From positions 137,913 to 201,912 of the forward strand of contig CAUYUJ010017982.1 in NCBI GenBank assembly GCA_963575745.1: DNA of 64,000 bases, written 5' to 3'. Each line of letters opens with the position of its first letter. Positions within the stretch are counted from its first letter, which is position 1. The position numbers and the translations under genes are program-made. This DNA comes from Prorocentrum cordatum. Lineage: Eukaryota > Sar > Dinophyceae > Prorocentrales > Prorocentraceae. Shown here piece after piece: positions 19,690-30,239 of the stretch. The notes under the pieces were generated by a model. It did no database searches and had not been told where the DNA came from. It saw only the letters and a list, made by a program, of their open reading frames with translations.

Positions 19690-20290
19690 CGACGTGCAGA
19701 AGACCCTGCTGGAGGCCAACGACCGTGCCGGAGACCATGCGGGCGACCAGGATCGGAGAGCATGCCGGAGACCACGCGGGAGGCCGTGCAGGAGACCCTC
19801 CGGGACCACGCGGGAAGACCGTGCAGGGGGACCGCAGGGGGAGACTGCGCCGGGAGACCATCAAAAGGAGCCCCGCTCCGCGAGACCACGCCAGGGGACG
19901 ATACGGAAGGCCATGCCGGAGTCAGCACGGGAGACAGCAGCGGAGGCCCCGCGGGGGACCCCACGGGAGACCCCGCGGGAGACCACACGGGAGGCCACGC
20001 AGGAGAGACCAGACTTACCAGCCTCGAACGTACCCCTATCCCTAAGATTGACATGCCAAAAGGCGATGACAATCTTAGGGGCTCGCCCTCAAAAAATTAG
20101 GGAATCCCTAAGATTGGCATCGTGACGAGGAGGTGCCCAGCATAGGGATAGGGATACGTTCCAGGCTGGTAACAGACGGGAGATCGCGCGGGCGACCGCA
20201 CGGGAGGCAGTGCGGGAGGCAAGCCGGGAGACCAGGCGGGAGACCATGCGAGAGACCGTGGGGAAGACCATGCGGGAGATCGTGCGGAGC
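19690..20290 (+). repeat. GGGAGACCACGC minisatellite interrupted by a MITE
   Basis: Units of about 12-15 bp (GGGAGACCACGC, GGGAGGCCGTGC, GGAGACCATGC) fill 19720-20010 and continue at 20178-20290 after the MITE at 20015-20172. Confidence 0.8.
20015..20172. mobile_element. 158-bp MITE with 5-bp target duplication
   Basis: TTACCAGCCTCGAACGTACC at 20015 is inverted at the right end (GGATACGTTCCAGGCTGGTAA, ending at 20172), with similarity over about 30 bp. CAGAC flanks both sides (20010-20014 and 20173-20177), consistent with a target-site duplication. CTAAGATTG motifs inside form nested inverted repeats. Confidence 0.8.
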
Positions 20291-20304
20291 AGGGGTGCAC
20301 CTAA

Positions 20305-20819
20305 GCGGTGCTCTGGCGACTTCGTGGGCCGTTTTCGTTTCGATGTCGTCTTGCGTTAGGGGCGGATTGGATGCCAAACGAGGGAAAGCGAACACAAAAC
20401 GAAAACGAAAAACACCGTTTAGGTTCAGCCCTGATGCGGAAGGCCGCGCGCGACCGACTCTGGCCTTGGGGGCAGCAGCCCTCGCCTTGGAATATGATCG
20501 GACAAGAACGGGAAGCGTCGATTTTGTCCACTGGGCTCGCAGGGGGAACAAAAGAAAAGGATGATGGCGACGACAAGGCAGCGGACGTCGAGGATGGTAG
20601 CGTGGATGACGGGGATGGCAGCGAGGGGAGCAGACGGACAACGAGCAGACAGGCAAGCACGAGTACGAGGAGGAAGAGATGGAGGAGGACGAGCACGAGG
20701 AAGAACGAAGCGGAGGAGGAGGAGGAGGAGAAGAAGAAGAAGAAGGAAGAGGACGACGAAGAAGGACGGTGAGGAGCCCGACGAAAGGACGTCGAAGAAG
20801 AGAGGGGTCCTCGTGATCC
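20305..20819. repeat. ACGGGAAGCG-module copy and GAG-rich tract
   Basis: CGGACAAGAACGGGAAGCG at about 20500 is followed by GTCGATTTTGTCCACTGGGC, similar to 16119-16155. A GAG/GAA-rich tract follows to about 20775. Confidence 0.55.
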
Positions 20820-21963
20820 TTTAAGGCTACCCTGGAGCATCCCCTCTGGGCGCTTTCGGGGCCCCCTGGAGGGCCTTCGGGAACTTTCTTGGGTCGTTCT
20901 GAAACCCTCGGGGAGCGACTCCAAGACATAGTTCGGAAGCTTCTCCAGAACCGATGTGTCGAAAATGTCTCGAGCGAAACGGCCATTTTCCTGGAAAACC
21001 TTTCCGAACAAGAACGGGAAGCGCTGCTTCTCTGAGCTTGCGTGCGCACGCGCGCATGGATTTGCAACCAACGCGCATGCGTGCACATGGATGCAGTCGC
21101 TGGGTTCCCCTAAGTGCCCAGATGGTCGCCATTGGTACCTCCTGTTTAGTGGTTGCCTGCGGTTGCTTTGGTCAGGTATTGCGCATGGCCTATGCTTGTG
21201 TGTGCGTATGTGCGTTTGCCTGGAGGGCGGGCGGGGGGAGTGTACGGTGTACGTACGGGGTGTGTGTGCCTGGTGGGCGGGCGGGAGGGGCGCAAGATGT
21301 ACGTACGCTTTCTGTTTAGTGTAAATGGTGTATTGTTTACGTGGTGTATGCTCGATATGGGCATTCATGCGCTGGGAGCTCCCCAAACTCCTCCTCCAAC
21401 TCCTCCTCCTCCTCCTCCTCCGCCTCCTCCTCCTCGTCCTCCTCCTCGTCCTCCTCCTCCTCCTCTGTGTGTGCGTGTATGCGTGTGCCTGTGTGTCGGT
21501 GTCCGCCTGTGTGCGGCTGTGTGCGTGTGTGCGGCTGTGCGTGCAGGGTGTGTACTAGGCGCGCGGGACGCGGGGTGTACGGCGTGCGTGCGGGGTGTGC
21601 TCTGAGGGGGACGGGCGGGGGGACGTACGGTGGGGGGCCGTCTCGGCGCCATCTTGGGCCGTCTTGGGACTCTCTTGGGGGTTCTTGGGAGCTTTCTGGG
21701 GCCGTCTCGGCGCCATCTTTAGCCGTCTTGCGGCTCTCTTGGGCCGTTCAGGGGCCTCCTGGTGCGCTCCTGGGAGTCTCTTGGGGCCCTCGTGGCTCGT
21801 CTTGAGCCGTCTCGGGGCTCTCCTGAGGGCCTCTTGGGGCGCTGTTGGGCGCTGGGACGTCTTTTGGGTCTCCTTTGGGCCGTTCCAAACACTATGTCGA
21901 TTCGAAGTCCCCTCGGGGGCCGTTTTTGTGAGGATGTCTCCAACGAAACTGCCATTTTTCAGA

Positions 21964-22612
21964 AACCTGATCGGACAAGAACGGGAAGCGCCGCTGTAGT
22001 CTAATGGGCGTATTGGGCGAAGAAAAAAAGGAAGGCGAGGACAACGAGGAGTCGATGACGAGGACGACGTGGCGAACGTGAGGATAGCGAGGAGGAGCAT
22101 GAGGACAACGAGGAGGAAGAGAAGCACAAGGACGAGGACGAAGAGAACGAAGGCGAGCACGAGGAGGAATGCGGAGGGCGATGATGACGACGACGACGAC
22201 GACAGAGGACAGTACGAGGCAATTGGAGAAAGACGTTGCTCCTGACGCCGCGCGGGGTTCTCTTGGGGCCTGTTGGTGGCTTCTTGGGGGCCCCTTGGGT
22301 CCTCTTATGGGCTTCTGGGGTCTTCTTGGGCTGTCTGGGCGCGTCGTGGGGTTCTGTGGAAACTTTCTTAGGCCGTCTCGGCGCTGGGCGCCTCCTGGGG
22401 CGCTTCCGGGAGTCTCTTGGGGCCTTCTTGGCCCTTCTCGGGCCGTCTTGGGGTTCTTGTGAGCTGGCTGGGTGGCTCCTAGAGCGCTCTTGGGGGTCTC
22501 TTGGGGTCTTCTTGGGGCGCTCTTGGGCGCTCCTGGGGCTCTCCGGGGCGTCTTTTGGGCCTCCCTTGGGCCGTTGGAGAGCCCTCCAAGAGCGATTCGA
22601 ACACGACGTCGA
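21964..22612 (+). repeat. Segmental duplication, copy 1 (649 bp)
   Basis: It matches 23067-23709 nearly throughout, including the GAG-rich tract and the CTTGGGG repeats, with scattered substitutions and small indels. Confidence 0.85.
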
Positions 22613-23066
22613 TGCGGAGTCCCCTCTTGGGCGAATTTTTGGAGGATGTCTCAAGCGAAACTGCCATTTTTCAAAAATCCTAAGGCCTCTTCGCGCGCTC
22701 GGGGGGGCCTCTGGGCGCCTCTTGGGGGCCTCTGGGCGCCTCTTGGGGACCTCTTGGGGGTCTCTTGGGCCGTTGTGGGGGTCCCCTGGGCCCTCTTGGG
22801 CCGTCTTAGGGCGATCGTGGGCGCCTCTCGGGCCATCTTGGAGCGTCCGGAAACCGAAAAGGCGAGAACCCCAAAAATCTTCAAAAACCATCGGAAAATC
22901 AATGATTTTTGCCTTTTTAGCCCTCTTGGGAGGCCTCTTGAAGCGTCTTCGAGACCTCTTGAGAGCCTCTTGGGCCGTCTTGGAGCTGTCTTGGACCGTC
23001 TTCAGGCCGTCTTAGGGCATCTTCGAACGCTCTAAGGCGGTCTTGGAGCGCTCTTGGGCCGTCTTG

Positions 23067-23709
23067 AACCTGATCGGACAAGAACGGGAAGCGCCGCTTT
23101 AGTCTATTGGGCGTATTAGGCGAAGAAGAAAAGGAAGGCGAGGACAACGAGGAGTCGATGACGAGGACGACGTGGCGAACGTGAGGATAGCGCAGAGGAG
23201 CATGAGGACAACGAGGAGGAAGAGAAGCACAAGGACGATGACGAAGAGAACGAGGGCGAGTACGAGGACGAATGCGGAGGGCGACGACGACGACGACGAC
23301 AGAGGACAGTACGAGGCAATTGGAGAAAGACGTTGCTCCTGGCGCCGCGCGGGGTTCTCTTGGGGCCTGTTGGGGGCTTCTTGAGGGCCCCTTGGGTCCT
23401 CTTATGGGCTTCTGGGGTCTTCTTGGGCTGTCTGGGCGCGTCGTGGGGTTCTGTGGGAGCTTTCTTAGGCCGTCTCGGCGCTGGGGGCCTCCTGGGGCGC
23501 TCCCGGGAGTGTCTTGGGGCCTTCTTGGCCCTTCTCGGGCCATCTTGGGGTTCTTGTGAGCTGGCTGGGTGGCTCCTAGAGCGCTCTTGGGGGTCTCTGG
23601 GGGTCTTCTTGGGGCGCTCTTGGGCGCTCCTGGGGCTCTCCGGGGCGTCTTTTGGGCCTCCCTTGGGCCGTTGGAAAACACTCCAAGAGCGATTCGAACA
23701 CGACGTCGA
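23067..23709 (+). repeat. Segmental duplication, copy 2 (643 bp)
   Basis: Second copy of 21964-22612, offset about 1100 bp. Confidence 0.85.
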
Positions 23710-25000
23710 CGTCTTGGCGTTATCTTGGGTTGTCTTGGCGTTATCTTGGACTGTCGTGGGGCTCTGGGGGCCTGATTGGGGCCCGTGGGGAGCATTTTGG
23801 GAGCCTCTTGGAGGCTTCTGTGACCCTCTTGGACTCAGGCGTCTCTCGAGGGTCTGTGGGGGCTCTCTTGGGCTGTCTTGGCGTTCTCTTGGACCGTCTT
23901 GGGGCTCTCTTGGCCAGTCCTGGGGCCTCTTCGCGCGCTCGGGGGGGCCTCTGGGCGCCTCTTGAGGGCCTCTTGGGGGTCTCTTGGGCCGTTTTGGGGG
24001 TCCCCTGGGGGGCCTTTGGGGGCTCTCTTGGGCAGTTTTGAGGCCCTCCGGGAGCGACTCCAAGATAATGCCGGTTCGGAGTCCCCTCCGGAGCTGATTT
24101 TTCGAGGATGTCTCGAGCGAAACGGCCATTTTTCCGGAACCTGACCGCACAAGAACGGGAAGCGCCGTTTTTGCTCATAGCAGCGTTTGTCGTCAAAGCT
24201 CTGGACGCCAGCGTTCGTACTGGGAGCTCTGGCGTTCGAAGCTGCCCACGTCATCGTTCGTAATGGAGCCTTGGGATGTCGTGGTCAGTCTCTCGTAGGC
24301 CTCTGAGAAGCAATTCTGAAGCCTCTTGGGGGCCGTTTTTGGGGGCCGTCTTGGGGGCATCTGGGGGGCCTTTATGGGGCCTCTTGGGGGCCTCTTGGAG
24401 CGTTTTGGGGGGCTCCCGGGGGCCTCCTGGACCCTCCGGGGGGGCACTTGGGGCCGAGGACCCGAAAAGTCCGTTCGTGTACCTCGTCTGGGCCCCCTCT
24501 AGGAGCCATATTGACGGCCTCTTGGGCCGCCGCGAAGCCTCTTGGGGCCGTCTTGGGGCCGCCTTGGGGCCTTCTGGTGCCTTCTTGGGGCCGTCTTCGG
24601 GGCCTCTTGGGCCGTCTTGAGGCGATCTTGGGGGCCCCTTGGGCTGTCTTGGGGCGATCTTGGGGGCCTGTTGGGCCGTCTTGGAGCGTCGGGAAACGGA
24701 AAAGGCGAGAACCCCAAAAACCTTCAAAAACTATTCAAAAATCATAGATTTGTGCCTCTTTGGCGCTCTTGTGAGGCCTCTTCGAAGCCTCTTGAGGCGT
24801 CTTGGAGGCCTCTTGAGGGCCTCCTGGGCCGTCTTGGAGCTCTCTTGGACCGTCTGGAAGCCATCTTAGGGCATCTTGGAACGCTCTAGGGCGGTCTTGG
24901 AGCGCTCTTGGGCCGTCTTGGAGCCCTGGTGGCCGTCTTGGGCGCGTCTTGGTCAGATTTTTTGAACGGAGTGACAATTTTTCCGCAATTTTCCGGAATC

Positions 25001-25226
25001 TTTGGAGCCCCTGGGGGGCTTCTTGGGGGTCTCTTGGGGCGTTTTGGGCGCTCTGGCGGGCCTCTGGCCGCCCCTTGGGGGCCTCTTGGGGGTCTCTTGG
25101 GGCGCTCTGGGGGTCCTCTGGGGGGCCTTCGGGGGCTTTCTTGGGCCGTTTGGAGGCCCTCCGGGAGCGATTCCAAGATAATGCTGCTTCGGAGTCCCCT
25201 CCGGAGCCGATTTTTTGAGGACGTCC
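25001..25226 (+). repeat. Apparently identical 226-bp duplication, copy 1
   Basis: It reads the same as 25696-25921 at a constant offset of 695 bp, without an indel that I could find. Confidence 0.85.
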
Positions 25227-25695
25227 TTTTCGAGGATGTCTCGAGCGAAACGGCCATTTTTCCGTCATCCGCCAGCGAGGTCCGGGATGGAATCGGTGGC
25301 CCTTAGTTAGAGAAAATGAAGCCCCAGAACCAACGGTGCACGCCGGAGGCGCTTCCCGTCATCCCACTTGGCTGTCTTGGGCGCCTCTTGGGCCCATTTT
25401 CGGCAATTTTTCCGGAACCTGACCGGACAAGAACGGGAAGCGCAGTTTTTTATCCACCACGTGCGTCAGAGACCGTATTGGCGAGAACGTCAGAGAACAT
25501 CCCTGTTGCGTTTCCTGGCTTCGGCGCCGTCTTGGAGGTATCTTGGACGCTCTTGGGGCTGTCGTAGCCTCTGGCCTCTCGGGGGCCTCTTGGGGGAGTC
25601 CCGGGGGGGCCTTCGGGGGCTCTATGGGGCGATATGAAGCTCTCAGGGAACTCCTGGAGCCTTTTCGCGCGTTCTGGGGGACTTCTGGCCGCCTC

Positions 25696-25921
25696 TTTGG
25701 AGCCCCTGGGGGGCTTCTTGGGGGTCTCTTGGGGCGTTTTGGGCGCTCTGGCGGGCCTCTGGCCGCCCCTTGGGGGCCTCTTGGGGGTCTCTTGGGGCGC
25801 TCTGGGGGTCCTCTGGGGGGCCTTCGGGGGCTTTCTTGGGCCGTTTGGAGGCCCTCCGGGAGCGATTCCAAGATAATGCTGCTTCGGAGTCCCCTCCGGA
25901 GCCGATTTTTTGAGGACGTCC
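25696..25921 (+). repeat. Apparently identical 226-bp duplication, copy 2
   Basis: Second copy of 25001-25226; it ends within the TTTTTTGAGGACGTCC module. Confidence 0.85.
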
Positions 25922-25945
25922 CGAGCGAAACGGCCAATTTTCCGG

Positions 25946-26078
25946 AACACGGCAGACCACACAGGAGCACGGCAGACCACACAGGACACGGCAGACCCCA
26001 CGGGAGCACGGCAGACCACACAGGAGCACGGCAAACCACACAAGAGCACGGCAGACCATACAGGAGCACGCCAGACCA
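25946..26078 (+). repeat. CACGGCAGACC satellite, block 1
   Basis: Seven or so units of about 18-20 bp, consensus ACGGCAGACCACACAGGAGC. Confidence 0.85.
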
Positions 26079-26225
26079 TTTTGGGGAATCCGTTAACGAA
26101 AAATCCCGTGCAGCGCGGCAACCCATATAGTTAAAGAAAAGATATATTTACTCAAGGATTCAGCCAGAACGTCCCGCTTGCTTGTCGTACCTCGAAGACG
26201 CTTCCCGTCATCCGCCAACGAGTTT
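26076..26225 (+). repeat. Dispersed 150-bp repeat, copy 1, with 46-bp tandem duplication
   Basis: It shares CGTTAACGAAAAATCCCGTG-like start, TTTACTCAAGGATTCAGCC and CGCTTCCCGTCATCCGCC with 27516-27682. Directly after it, 46 bp starting CCGCCAACGAGTTTCGGG are repeated exactly (26212-26257 and 26258-26303). Confidence 0.8.
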
Positions 26226-26374
26226 CGGGATGGAGCCCGTACCCCTTAGTTAGAGAACCGCCAACGAGTTTCGGGATGGAGCCCGTACCCCTTAGTTAGA
26301 GAATCTCTCTCCCTCTCTATCTCTCTATGTCTCTCTCTTTCTCTGGCTTTAAGCCCCCAAAGCTTCAGCTTCAG

Positions 26375-26490
26375 CACGGCAGACCAGAACAGCAGACCCG
26401 CACGGCAGACCAGCAACAACACACCGACACGGCAGACGAGCACGGCAGTCCGGCACGGCAGACCAGCACGGCAGACCAGCACGGCAGCCC
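26375..26490 (+). repeat. CACGGCAGACC satellite, block 2
   Basis: Irregular units AGCACGGCAGACCAGAAC and variants. Confidence 0.75.
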
Positions 26491-26524
26491 ATAGGAACAT
26501 AGCAGACCAGATCATGTCATTGAC

Positions 26525-26643
26525 GCTGCTGTTGTTGGTGATGATCATGTTGCTGCTGATGGTGATGGTGATGCGTACGATGATGATAATGATGATGATG
26601 AGGAGGAGGAGGATGATGATGATGAGTATGAGTATGAGTATGG

Positions 26644-26685
<42 letters not shown>

Positions 26686-26702
26686 GGATGATGATGATGA
26701 TG
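26525..26702 (+). repeat. (ATG/TGA)n microsatellite
   Basis: About 180 bp of GATGATGATG with AGG and AGT interruptions. Confidence 0.95.
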
Positions 26703-26832
26703 GACTTCTCGGGGTGTGCTTGGGAGATGTTGGGGTCCTCTGGAGAGCCTTTGGACTAGCAGTTTAAATCTGCGTAGCCGTTGTAACCCGACTCTCGTTT
26801 TCTTCATCGGTCTGACCGGTTTATCAGCTTAC

Positions 26833-26995
26833 ACGGCACAGCGCAGCAACACGACAGACGGCAGCAGCACGGCAGACCAGGAAGGCAGACCACAGGAGCA
26901 CGGCAGACCAGAACGGCAGACCAGAACGGCAGACCGCAGGAGCACGGCAGAGCAGCACAGCTGACCACAGGAGAACGGCAGACCAGCACAGCGTT
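26833..26995 (+). repeat. CACGGCAGACC satellite, block 3
   Basis: Units AGCACGGCAGACCAGGA, ACGGCAGACCACAGG and related. Confidence 0.8.
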
Positions 26996-27217
26996 GTTGC
27001 AGCAGACGGTGCTGATACACTCTTAATTTATTGAACACGTCCCCAGCGAAATCGTCATGGTCGGCCGTATTGAGGGCACTCTGCGGGTCATCTTTGGGCC
27101 GATTTTGTTTTTGGGGGGCCGTACTGATGCCCTCAAAAACGATTCCAAGACGACGTTAGACTCATTGTTTGTTTGATGATTGTTCGGCCGTCTTGAGGGC
27201 ACTCTTAGGGCATAGTC

Positions 27218-27482
27218 TGCCGTGCTCCTCGTCTTGGTCTGCCGTGCTCCTCGTCTTGGTCATCCTTTCCGTCGTCTTGAGGGCGCTCTTGGTGCCTGGT
27301 CTGCCGTGCTCCTCGTCTTGGTCTGCCGTGCTCCTCTCGGTTTCCAAGCCTGGTCTGCCGTGCTCCTCGTCTTGGTCTGCCGTGCTCCTCTCGGTTCCTG
27401 CGCGCGGTCTGCCGTGCTCCTGTGGGGAGCACGGCAGACCACAGGAGCACGGCAGACCACACAGGAGCACGGCAGACCACAC
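27218..27482. repeat. CACGGCAGACC satellite, block 4, with orientation switch
   Basis: From 27218 to about 27422 the unit is inverted (GGTCTGCCGTGCTCCTCGTC, period about 20-22 bp). At 27426-27482 it returns to the plus orientation (GGAGCACGGCAGACCACA). The junction is a palindrome with arms of about 20 bp around GTGGGG. Confidence 0.85.
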
Positions 27483-27515
27483 CTCGATTTTTTGAGGATG
27501 TCTCGAGCGAAATGG

Positions 27516-27682
27516 CCATTTTGGGGAATCCGCCAACGAAAAATCCCGTGCGGCGCGGCAACCCATAGATATAAAGATATATATATATATATATATATAT
27601 TTATATTTACTCAAGGATTCAGCCAGAACGTCCCGCTTGCTTCTCGTACCTCGAAGACGCTTCCCGTCATCCGCCAGCGAGC
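27516..27682 (+). repeat. Dispersed 150-bp repeat, copy 2, with (AT)n expansion
   Basis: Second copy of 26076-26225; it differs mainly by a TATATATA tract at about 27576-27600. Confidence 0.8.
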
Positions 27683-27802
27683 TGCCGGGTGCAATCCGTG
27701 CCCCAGATTAAATTTTTACCACCAATAAACGGTCCACGCCGTCCCCTCGGGGGCCGTTTTTGTGAGGATGTCTCCAACGAAACTGCCATTTTTCAGAAAT
27801 CC

Positions 27803-30235
27803 GCCAGCGACATGACGGGGAGCGCGCTCAGACTCGAAGGGTCGCGCGATGGACGTTTGTTTAGACCCCGAGGGAAATTTTATCAACTGGGGGGAGTCTG
27901 AAGGGGGAAGGGTTCGGGATACCTCCTTTATCAGACCCTGGCGGATGACGGGAAGCGCGCTCAGACTCGAAGGGTCGCGCGATGGACGATTGTTTAGAAC
28001 CAGAAAGAAATTCGATCAACTGGGGAGAAGCTGAAGGGAGAAGGGTTCGGGGCACCTCCTTCACTCGACCCCGGCGGATGACGGGAAGCGCGCTCAAACT
28101 CGAAAAGTCGCGCGATGGACGTTTGACCCGGAGGGAAATATCATCAACTGGGGGGAGTCTAAGGGGAGAAGGGTTCGGGGTACCTCTTTTATTCGGCCCC
28201 GGCGGAGTACGGGAAGCGCGATCAAACTCGAAAAGTCGCGCGATGGACGTTTGTGCACACCCATAAAGAAATATTATCAACTGGGGGAATTCTGAGGGGG
28301 GGAGGGTTCGGGGCACCTCCTTTACTCGACCCCGGCAGACGAGGGAAAGCGCGCTCAAACTCGAGGGGTCGCGCGATGGACGTTTGTTTAGACCCCGAGG
28401 GAAATATTAGAAAGAGCGTGTTCTACCGCTGCTGGCGGAAAACCGGGGGGGGTCACTACCGGTTCGAACCCCTCCCTCCCCCCCCCCCCTCCGGAAAACC
28501 GGGGGGGGTCACTACCGGTTCGAACCCCTCCCCCCCCCCCCCCCAGCTCATCATGAAAAGGGGGGGGGGTCACTACCGGTTCGAACCCCTCCCCCCCCCC
28601 CCCCTCCTCGAAAACCGGGGGGGGTCACTACCGGTTCGAACCCCCCCCCCTCGAAAACCGAGTGGGGGTGCGGACAGTGGTGGGGACGGTGTTGGTGGGG
28701 ACAGTGGCGAGGGGATAGCGGGACAGTGGTGGGGACAGTGGGACAGTGGGACAGTGGTGGGGACGGTAGTGGTGGGGACAGTGGTGGGGACAATGGTGGG
28801 AACAGGGGGGGACAGTGGACAGTGGTGGTGACGGTGGTGGTGGGGACAGTGGTGTGGGGACAATGGGAATGAGGTGGAAACAGTGGGACAGTGGAGGGTA
28901 CAATGGTGGTGGGGACAGTGGTGAAGGCGGTGGCGAGGACGGCGGTGGGACAATGGGACAGAGGTACAGTGGGGACAGTGGTGGGGACAGTGGGGACAGT
29001 GGTGGGAACAGTGGGACAGCTCAGTGGGACAGCGGAGGAGTCAGTGGGACAGTGGGGACAGTGGGGATAGTCGGGCAGTGGTTGGGGCCGTGGAGACAGT
29101 GGGGAGAGTGGAACCGTGGTGGGAACAGTTCTGGGGACAGCGGGGACAGTGCGACAGTGGTGGGGCCACTGGTGGGGACAGTAGGGGCGGTGGTGGAACC
29201 AGTGGGGACAGCGGTGGTGAGGACAGTGGTGCTGGGAACACCAGTGGGGGATCTGATGCGGACGGTGGTGGGGACCGGGAGTCGTTTGCTGGCGGTGAGT
29301 TGGGGGGGGGGGGGGGGGGGGGGTTCGAACCGGTAGTGACCCCCCCCCCCCGGTTTTCCGGATCCGGGGGGGTGGGGGGGGGGGGGGTTCGAACCGGTAG
29401 TGACCCCCCCCCCGGTTTTCGAGCGGGAGGGGGGGGGGGGGGGGTTAGGGGAGGGGGGGGGTTTTGCCGGGGGAAGGGGTGGGGGGGGGGGAGGGGTTCC
29501 AGCAGGGGGGGGGGATTTTCGGAGGGGGGGGGGGGCGACCCCCGGGTTCCGGAGGAAAAAATTGGCAATTTTCCACAGTAAAGCGGCGGTGGATCACGCT
29601 CTCTCAAATATTACCAACTGGGGGGAGTCTGAGGGGCGAAGGGCTCGGGGCACTTCGTTTATCCGACCCCGGCGGATGACGGGAACAATGCTCAGATTCG
29701 AAGAATCGCGCGATGGGCGTTTGTTTAGACCCCGAGGGAAATTCTATCAACTGGGGAGTCTGGGGGGGGAAGAGCTCGAGTTACCTCCTTTACTGGACCC
29801 CGGCGGACGACTTTTTTTTGTCGAGGGTAAGCGCGCACAAACTCGAAGAGTCGCACGATGGACGTTCGTTTAGACCCCGAGGGAAATTGTGATCACCTGG
29901 GGGGAGTCTGAGGGGGAAAGGGCTCGGGGTACCTCCTTTATCAGACCCTGGCGGATGACGGGAAGAACGCTCGGACTCGAAGGGTCGCGCGATGGGCGCT
30001 TGTTTAGACCAGGAGAGATATTTTATCAACTGGGGTGAATCTGAAGAGAGATGGATTCGGGGTACTTCCTTTTATCAGACCCGGGCGGATGACGGGAAGC
30101 GCGCTCAGACTCGGAGAATCGCGCGATGGGCGATTGCTTAGACCCGGAAGGAAATATGATCAAATGGCGAAAGCCTGAGAGGGGGAAGGATTCGGGGTAC
30201 CTCTGCTATTCGACCCCAGCGGATTGCCCATCTCG
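27803..30235 (+). repeat. Satellite of about 131 bp, split by an insertion
   Basis: Unit landmarks are GGCGGATGACGGGAAGCGCG, CTCGAAGGGTCGCGCGATGG, CGTTTGTTTAGACCCCGAGG and ATCAACTGGGGGGAGTCTGA. Five units (periods 133, 133, 128, 130) lie left of the mobile element at 28410-29605 and about five lie right of it. Units differ by about 10-20%. Confidence 0.9.
28410..29605. mobile_element. 1,196-bp non-autonomous DNA element with TIRs and 8-bp target duplication
   Basis: The ends GAAAGAGCGTGTTCTACCGC (28410 on) and, inverted, GAGAGAGCGTGATCCACCGC (up to 29605) match at 20 of the first 24 positions. AAATATTA flanks both sides (28402-28409 and 29606-29613); removing the element with one flank restores a normal satellite unit. 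The left interior has four tandem copies of GGTCACTACCGGTTCGAACC with G and C runs, the right interior has two inverted copies, and the centre (28668-29280) is a GGGACAGTGGTG minisatellite. An 8-bp duplication suits hAT- or P-type transposition. No transposase ORF. Confidence 0.88.
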
Positions 30236-30239
30236 CCTG

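Larger units (their letters stand above)
20820..25930 (+). repeat. CTTGGGGC-type degenerate repeat field with terminal modules
   Basis: About 5 kb consists of 9-13 bp variants such as CTCTTGGGGC, GGCCGTCTTGG and CTCTTGGGGG. Blocks end in a more conserved module: CGATTCCAAGATAATG, CGGAGTCCCCTCCGGAG, GAGGATGTCTCGAGCGAAAC, GGCCATTTTTC, then ACAAGAACGGGAAGCG. Module copies lie near 20955, 21905, 22605, 24060, 25160 and 25865. Gly/Leu/Trp-rich or Pro/Arg-rich frames on both strands are by-products. Interspersed are GT-rich and CTC sequence (21190-21610) and GAG/GAC tracts (22020-22205, 23110-23300). Confidence 0.8.

Noticed and set aside
20820-25930. Gly/Leu/Trp-rich plus frames and Pro/Arg-rich minus frames of 100-340 codons
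   Set aside because: They are translations of the CTTGGGGC-type repeat and recur in all frames.
27505-27530. GCCATTTTGG resembling the spliced-leader core, also as GGCCATTTTTC elsewhere
   Set aside because: Only the central 10 bases match; the CCGTA and CTCAAG flanks are absent, and the sequence belongs to the GAGGATGTCTC repeat module.
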